From an uncultured Acetatifactor sp. (GTDB lineage Bacteria > Bacillota > Clostridia > Lachnospirales > Lachnospiraceae), in the NCBI GenBank assembly GCA_910584865.1, contig CAJUCE010000010.1, forward strand, positions 1-64,000: DNA of 64,000 bases, written 5' to 3'. The position numbers were made by a program, and so were the translations under genes. Shown here in pieces: positions 60,587 through 64,000 of the stretch. Under the pieces are notes generated by a model that did not search any database, had not been told where the DNA came from, and saw nothing but the letters and a program-made list of their open reading frames with translations. Each line of letters opens with the position of its first letter. Position 1 is the first letter of the stretch.

Positions 60587-60809
60587 GGTGGCATATAAAG
60601 GCCGGGTGTACCCCGCCCTGGAAATGCACATGTTCTGGGAGGGCAGCAGGCAGCGGGAAGAGGGGGGAACCGGGTTTATGCCCGCCCCCACATTCCTTGA
60701 TGTACTTGTCATTAACGAGGACGGGGAACCCCGCATTATCAATGACGAAACCCACATGTTCCGCTTTATGCGGATAAAGACAAAGGGGGAAGCCCATGAG
60801 CATAATTAA
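60561..60809 (+). CDS. Small hypothetical protein
   Basis: 82 residues: MGTDMKGYEVAYKGRVYPAL then FMPAPTFLDVLVINEDGEPR. Beta-rich. ATG 60561 overlaps the zinc-ribbon gene by 26 bp; GGGAGAAAGACA precedes it. A second ATG at 60573 is possible. No family recognised. Confidence 0.55.
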   Translation: MGTDMKGYEVAYKGRVYPALEMHMFWEGSRQREEGGTGFMPAPTFLDVLVINEDGEPRIINDETHMFRFMRIKTKGEAHEHN

Positions 60810-61107
60810 CAGCACCATGAAAAAGATCGTCCCGGAATACGGATACATAAAAAAGGCCATGCCCCAGGTGAACGCCGGGCGGCAGAGGGAGAACAAAACC
60901 CCTGGGAATAAAAAGCCCCGTCTCTTGACGGAGCGGAGCCAGAACGAAGGAAAGCCGGTCCTGCGGAAAGGCGTGTCTGTAAACCAGGCCGCAAGGAAGC
61001 TGAACGCATATGAGGCCACGGGGCTGACCCCGCAGCAGGTTCTGGACTTGATGGAGAGGGAACGGAACCTGACCCGGAGGGTGGAAAAATTAGAGGGCTG
61101 GGAGTAG
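60796..61107 (+). CDS. Small basic hypothetical protein
   Basis: 103 residues. The N-terminal half is basic and Pro-poor (NAGRQRENKTPGNKKPRLLT). The C-terminal half reads KLNAYEATGLTPQQVLDLME then RERNLTRRVEKLEGWE, a helix-turn and coiled-coil segment frequent in Firmicutes phage proteins (the ExTGLTPxQV motif). AAAGGGGGAAGCCC precedes ATG. It overlaps the previous gene by 14 bp. Confidence 0.6.
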   Translation: MSIINSTMKKIVPEYGYIKKAMPQVNAGRQRENKTPGNKKPRLLTERSQNEGKPVLRKGVSVNQAARKLNAYEATGLTPQQVLDLMERERNLTRRVEKLEGWE

Positions 61108-61116
61108 GTGGAGACA

Positions 61117-61368
61117 ATGGCGGAGAGAGCGCAAAGGGACTGCATAGCCTGCCCGTTTTCCTGCCGTGACAGCATAGCCTGCATTGCCTGCCCAGGGCAG
61201 CAGGCGGAAGGGGAAGAGGCCCAGGAACTGCGGGACATAGCGGAAGTGTTGAAGATCACGGCGAACACGGACGGCAACATAAAAAGATCAATGGAAGCCA
61301 TTCTGCGGATTGCGGACCGGCTGGAAAGAGGAAAAAGACATGACAAAGGAGCAGGAAAGACAGTATAA
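61117..61368 (+). CDS. Small Cys-rich hypothetical protein
   Basis: 83 residues from ATG 61117, with AGGTGGAG just upstream; a GTG at 61108 adds three residues. RDCIACPFSCRDSIACIACP has six cysteines in 20 residues (C-x2-C...C...C-x2-C), a likely metal site. The remainder is a helix with an ILRIADRLE end. It overlaps the next gene. Confidence 0.55.
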   Translation: MAERAQRDCIACPFSCRDSIACIACPGQQAEGEEAQELRDIAEVLKITANTDGNIKRSMEAILRIADRLERGKRHDKGAGKTV

Positions 61369-61873
61369 GCCCAAAATAATACGGGGGAAGATCAATATAC
61401 CATACAGGGACTGGAAGGAATACAGGGAAGAGTACCGGGGGCAGGGCTTCACGGTGAGCGATTACAAGAATATGCAGAAGGCTGATCAGTATTTCAACGG
61501 CCTGGAACTGTACCTGTCTTCCTGGGATTATGACCATCACAGCAGCTGGCACCTGTACAACTGGGATAAAAGCATTGACGAAAGGGTGAAGCTGGCCCTA
61601 TACCATGCGGAACAGTTCAGCCCCTTCCCTGCATACCGTGATGACTTTGAAGGTTTCTGCGAGGACTGGGAGGCCGGGGAGTATTCCCCCGGTGCCACAT
61701 ACACTTTCCAGCATTGCCAGGTTGAGGTTTTGGAAGTATTGCAGGAAGAGGAAAACAATATTGACCATGAACGGGTACAGAAGGCGGTAAGGCAGGCCAG
61801 GGAAGCGGAATACCAGAAGCGGCGGCGGGAACGTGCCACAAAGAAGAAATACCGCCCCAAAAGGAGGAAATAG
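61340..61873 (+). CDS. Hypothetical protein with basic tail
   Basis: 177 residues. An aromatic-rich N-terminal half (IPYRDWKEYREEYRGQGFTV, then SSWDYDHHSSWHLYNWDKSI) and a very basic end (KRRRERATKKKYRPKRRK) suggest nucleic-acid binding. No family recognised. GGAAAGAGGAAAAAGAC precedes ATG 61340. It is part of the same dense + strand run. Confidence 0.6.
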   Translation: MTKEQERQYKPKIIRGKINIPYRDWKEYREEYRGQGFTVSDYKNMQKADQYFNGLELYLSSWDYDHHSSWHLYNWDKSIDERVKLALYHAEQFSPFPAYRDDFEGFCEDWEAGEYSPGATYTFQHCQVEVLEVLQEEENNIDHERVQKAVRQAREAEYQKRRRERATKKKYRPKRRK

Positions 61874-61878
61874 GGAAG

Positions 61879-62082
61879 ATGGCAAAGAAGAAAAAGAAGC
61901 ACCATAGACGGAAGGCAGGAGCGCCCCAGGAGGCTTTCCGGCAGCAGGCGGCACCCAGGCAGGGAAACAGCTGGCTGACCCAGCAGCTGGAACTGTTAAA
62001 CAAGATACGGCCCAGGGTGGCGGAAGCGGTGGAGCGTGAGAGACAGGCCAGACAGCAGCAGGCAGAACAGGGGGTGGAATAG
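61879..62082 (+). CDS. Small basic hypothetical protein
   Basis: 67 residues: MAKKKKKHHRRKAGAPQEAF, then a coiled-coil-like helix IRPRVAEAVERERQARQQQA. AAAGGAGGAAATAGGGAAG precedes ATG. Its stop overlaps the next GTG start by one base. Probably nucleic-acid binding; no family recognised. Confidence 0.55.
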   Translation: MAKKKKKHHRRKAGAPQEAFRQQAAPRQGNSWLTQQLELLNKIRPRVAEAVERERQARQQQAEQGVE

Positions 62083-62303
62083 TGCAGAAAGCGGCATTTA
62101 TGGCAGTCTGCCCTTTTGAACTGGGGGACACCATCTTGAAAGACGGCATACGAAAGACCGTCACGGACATATTGACGGTACATAGCCTTAAGACTGGCCG
62201 GGTTGTCTTCCTGTATGAACTGGACAACAGCGGACACCAGGAGCAGATCAGAGGCAAGGTAGAACGTGTGGGAGAAACGGCTTTCCGTGTTACGGAAGTA
62301 TAA
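62082..62303 (+). CDS. Small hypothetical protein, beta-rich
   Basis: 73 residues from GTG 62082. FELGDTILKDGIRKTVTDIL then GRVVFLYELDNSGHQEQIRG resembles a small SH3-like barrel. It is the last gene before the operator region; its final codons form the first copy of the TACGGAAGTATA motif. No family recognised. Confidence 0.5.
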   Translation: MQKAAFMAVCPFELGDTILKDGIRKTVTDILTVHSLKTGRVVFLYELDNSGHQEQIRGKVERVGETAFRVTEV

Positions 62304-62375
62304 GACTTGCACAAATATACTTCCGTAACTTTGTGCAAGACGCCTATTGAAAATATACTTACGGAAGTATATAAT
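62291..62375 (+). promoter_or_regulatory. Promoter with interleaved inverted repeats (operator cluster)
   Basis: TTGAAA (62347-62352), 17-bp spacer, TATAAT (62370-62375). The spacer holds a palindrome TATACTT-ACGG-AAGTATA (62354-62371). Upstream lie A = TACGGAAGTATA (62291-62302), B = CTTGCACAAA (62306-62315), A' = TATACTTCCGTA (62316-62327) and B' = TTTGTGCAAG (62330-62339). A pairs with A' and B with B', but both cannot form at once. The motif is thus present three times, once inside the promoter. Confidence 0.75.
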
Positions 62376-62398
62376 TGAGGCATAACAAAAACAGACCA

Positions 62399-62577
62399 GG
62401 TAGTGTCAAGTAATCTATGAAAAAACTGAGCCGAAAAAACAGGCTCGATTGAACCTTGAAAACTGCAGATATTGGTGATTTAAGACCTTGGGGCATTGCC
62501 CCAAACCCCACAAGGGACCAGTCCCTTGACCCATGATCTGGGCGCTGCCCAGACCCGTCCTCGCTTTTGACACTACC
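62399..62577. mobile_element. MITE with perfect TIRs and 8-bp target duplication
   Basis: Termini GGTAGTGTCAA (62399-62409) and TTGACACTACC (62567-62577) are perfect 11-bp inverted repeats. ACAGACCA directly flanks both ends (62391-62398 and 62578-62585). The 179 bp inside have no gene, but several hairpins (GAGCC/GGCTC, TGGGGC/GCCCCA, AAGGGAC/GTCCCTT, TGGGC/GCCCA). Ends and 8-bp duplication fit a non-autonomous relative of an IS256-like (Mutator-type) element. No transposase is in the window. Confidence 0.88.
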
Positions 62578-62601
62578 ACAGACCACACGGAGGGAAAAGG
62601 A

Positions 62602-63213
62602 ATGGAAAGAGCAACTTTTGCGGAGTATGAGGCGGCAAAATTAGAGATCATCAAGGGCAGGGAATACAAGGAGTATACCGACATGGACGAATACGGCAGG
62701 AACCACAAAACGTTCTGCTGTAAGGACGGCAGCACGTTCTGGGAGATCACGGAAAACGGCGTAACGGAATTTTGGAGTACGAAGCACAGCGAAAGCCGCA
62801 AGTATGTTGCAGAGGCCCCGAAAGAGGAACCGAAGAACGCCGAAGAGCGGAAAAAGGTATACACCAGGCTTTGCAAGTGGCTGTACTGGTTCGCTGATGA
62901 AATGTTCAACGAAGAGGAAAGAGGGGAGAAGGCCCAGGCGGAATTTGAAAAGGAGTGCAGGGAGAACCCCGGAAAGCAGGTTATGTACATTGACACCAGC
63001 ACGAACAATGCCAGGGTAATGAAAACCTGCATGAAGGAAACCAGGGACGCCATTAACTTTATCAGAAACCCGGAAAACGATATAGAGGACTGGCAGCTGG
63101 CTGGTATCACCGCAATGCTGGACAAATGCAATGAAACGGGCACTGTCCCGTATGACATACCAACGGCAATTAAAGGGCTTTTGTGTATGCACATTCTCTG
63201 CGAAGAGAAGTAA
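62602..63213 (+). CDS. Hypothetical protein downstream of the MITE
   Basis: 203 residues. FAEYEAAKLEIIKGREYKEY then YGRNHKTFCCKDGSTFWEIT open it. A helical C-terminus (MKTCMKETRDAINFIRNPEN then DWQLAGITAMLDKCNETG) follows. Not assigned. The start at 62602 follows GGAGGGAAAAGGA. An in-frame ATG at 62533 lies inside the MITE and is not favoured. The gene is now separated from its promoter (62347) by 180 bp of inserted DNA. Confidence 0.6.
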   Translation: MERATFAEYEAAKLEIIKGREYKEYTDMDEYGRNHKTFCCKDGSTFWEITENGVTEFWSTKHSESRKYVAEAPKEEPKNAEERKKVYTRLCKWLYWFADEMFNEEERGEKAQAEFEKECRENPGKQVMYIDTSTNNARVMKTCMKETRDAINFIRNPENDIEDWQLAGITAMLDKCNETGTVPYDIPTAIKGLLCMHILCEEK

Positions 63214-63266
63214 AGAAACAAAATAAAGCTGGGCTAACGGCAAAACGGGCAGAAAGGTGGTAACAC

Positions 63267-64000
63267 ATGAACGGAAAGGAAATGCGGGTTTTATCTGTAA
63301 TCAACTTAAAAGGCGGGGTGGCAAAGACGGTTTCCAGCGTGGCCATTGCCTACATTCTGGCGGAAGTCTTCCGCTTCCGGGTCCTGCTGGTAGACAATGA
63401 CAAGCAGGGTGACGCTTCCCGTGGCTTGCGCCGCAGGAGCGAAGACGGCAGAGGCATTGCGGAGATCATGACCGCCCGCCGCCCGGAAATGGCGCAGCTG
63501 GTACAGCATACGGATTTTGAAAATCTGGACATTATCACTTCCAACATGAAACTGTTAAAAGCAAATTTGGAAGTGCTGCTGGACCAGTCCAGGGCGCAGC
63601 AGACCAGAATAGGGAAGGCACTGGCAGCAGTGGCGGACCAGTATGATTTTTGCGTGATTGACAATGCGCCGGATATAAACATTTCCACCATAAATGCCCT
63701 TGCCTGTAGCAATGATGTGATCGTCCCCCTGGAAGTGGACGACAACACCACGGAAGGGCTGGCGGAACTGGCGGAGCAGATCGAAAGCACCAGGGAGGAT
63801 TTAAACCCCGGCCTGACGTTCAGAGGCTGTTTTATCACTAAATTTGACGCCAGAAACGAGGCGCACGCCCAGGGGGCGGAGAAATTGAAAGCAGATGGGA
63901 AATACCCCATGTTTGATACAAAAATCAGAGCGTCAAGGAAGGTAAGCGAAAGCACGTTTGCCAGGCTTCCGATCTTCCTGTATTCCCGCCGGTCCGCCGC
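63267..64000 (+). CDS. parA: ParA/Soj-family partition ATPase, 3' end outside the window
   Basis: 244 residues visible, no stop by the edge. Deviant Walker A VINLKGGVAKTVSSVAIAYI (KGGVAKT), switch-like VLLVDNDKQGDASRGL (D...G), and FCVIDNAPDINISTINALAC are all intact. ParA ATPases move plasmids or excised elements before cell division. AGAAAGGTGG precedes ATG 63267. A ParB partner and centromere are expected just right of the window; the repeats at 62291-62375 are a candidate binding site. Confidence 0.88.
   Translation, partial: MNGKEMRVLSVINLKGGVAKTVSSVAIAYILAEVFRFRVLLVDNDKQGDASRGLRRRSEDGRGIAEIMTARRPEMAQLVQHTDFENLDIITSNMKLLKANLEVLLDQSRAQQTRIGKALAAVADQYDFCVIDNAPDINISTINALACSNDVIVPLEVDDNTTEGLAELAEQIESTREDLNPGLTFRGCFITKFDARNEAHAQGAEKLKADGKYPMFDTKIRASRKVSESTFARLPIFLYSRRSA

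Larger units (their letters stand above)
46070..64000. mobile_element. Integrative mobile element, left part (right end outside window)
   Basis: It begins at the broken ABC ATPase with a large serine recombinase, as is usual for serine-integrase ICEs, IMEs and prophages. Cargo is tightly packed: a repressor module, small genes, two PP-loop proteins, an HNH-type protein, a retroelement-target-like protein, an HUH replication/relaxation protein, ASCH, HD, RecU-like, C5-methyltransferase and ParA. No capsid, terminase, VirB4 or coupling protein is in the visible part, so an ICE, an IME or a plasmid-like prophage are all open. ParA and HUH genes suggest an autonomous circular phase. Confidence 0.8.

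Noticed and set aside
62291..62339. H-type RNA pseudoknot from the A-B-A'-B' repeats
   Set aside because: Loops of 0-3 nt cannot span stems of 10-12 bp, so both stems cannot coexist; a two-state switch or DNA operators are more likely.
62533..62601. Upstream start for the gene at 62602
   Set aside because: These codons come from the end of the MITE; the ribosome site and the family-like sequence begin at 62602.
54540..64000. Reverse transcriptase, Avd or template repeat for the DGR-like target
   Set aside because: No translation in the visible element contains a YxDD-type palm motif, and no second copy of the GGTTTCCGTTCCGC core was found. If present they lie outside the window.
1..64000. 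CRISPR array, rRNA or tRNA genes
   Set aside because: No regularly spaced repeat-spacer pattern, no rRNA stretch and no complete tRNA cloverleaf was seen on either strand.

Overview
The window looks like a chromosomal segment of a Lachnospiraceae-type Clostridia (gut Firmicute). The evidence is strong AGGAGG-type ribosome sites, genes of mixed but moderately high GC, BspA-like LRR surface proteins with a class B sortase, LytTR and XRE regulators, an msm/raf-type sugar locus with a GH36 alpha-galactosidase, and a citrate synthase of the isopropylmalate/homocitrate synthase family. All assignments come from reading the sequence and translations; no database search was run.

Layout of the host part (1-46 kb). 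The left edge (1-6.5 kb) is eroded: an AAA-ATPase-like/PDDEXK relic, a HerA-like helicase relic, a truncated XRE gene, and a deletion scar that fuses the remains of an AraC regulator to the remains of a sugar ABC permease. A complete permease and a GH36 alpha-galactosidase survive beside it. From 9 to 15.5 kb come a LytTR regulator, two unusual small proteins (one with a FliD-like C-terminus), a flavoprotein dehydrogenase, a NUDIX hydrolase and a DUF362 protein. pyrB-pyrI and a nitroreductase lie on the minus strand at 15.5-17.7 kb. A folate operon folC-folE-folP-folBK occupies 19-22.8 kb. A NusG-II protein, a Gx transporter and ApbE (22.8-25 kb) resemble part of a flavin/electron-transfer module. 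A class B sortase and two large BspA-type LRR proteins follow (25-33.4 kb), then a subtilase, then an operon of probable Re-citrate synthase, a FadR-type regulator and NADP-isocitrate dehydrogenase (34.7-38.2 kb), which together could feed 2-oxoglutarate and glutamate synthesis. Last is a MacAB-like exporter locus (38.4-46 kb): two adaptors, an FtsX-type permease and two ATPases.

Mobile part (46.07 kb to the right edge). The second exporter ATPase is cut in its Walker B motif (ADEPTG), and a large serine recombinase gene begins immediately after, pointing at the junction. From there to the edge is one densely packed integrative element: a repressor with a perfect divergent promoter, many small genes with overlapping starts and stops, two PAPS-reductase-like PP-loop proteins, a NUMOD4/HNH-type protein, an HUH/Y1 replication or relaxase protein, an ASCH-like protein, an HD hydrolase, a RecU-like nuclease, a cytosine-C5 methyltransferase split at a run of eight G, and a ParA ATPase running off the end.

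The most interesting signals are inside the element. (1) A C-type-lectin/FGE-fold protein has a C-terminus that reads like the variable repeat of a diversity-generating retroelement target. It is followed at once by a 7-bp GC-rich hairpin with a GATA (GRNA-type) tetraloop, yet no reverse transcriptase or template repeat is visible. (2) The methyltransferase would be restored by loss of one G from the G8 tract, suggesting phase variation. (3) A 179-bp MITE with perfect 11-bp terminal inverted repeats and a perfect 8-bp target duplication sits between a promoter and its gene. (4) Just upstream of it are interleaved, mutually exclusive inverted repeats sharing a 12-bp operator-like motif. (5) The decamer GGGCAGCAGG occurs nine times, always on the + strand.
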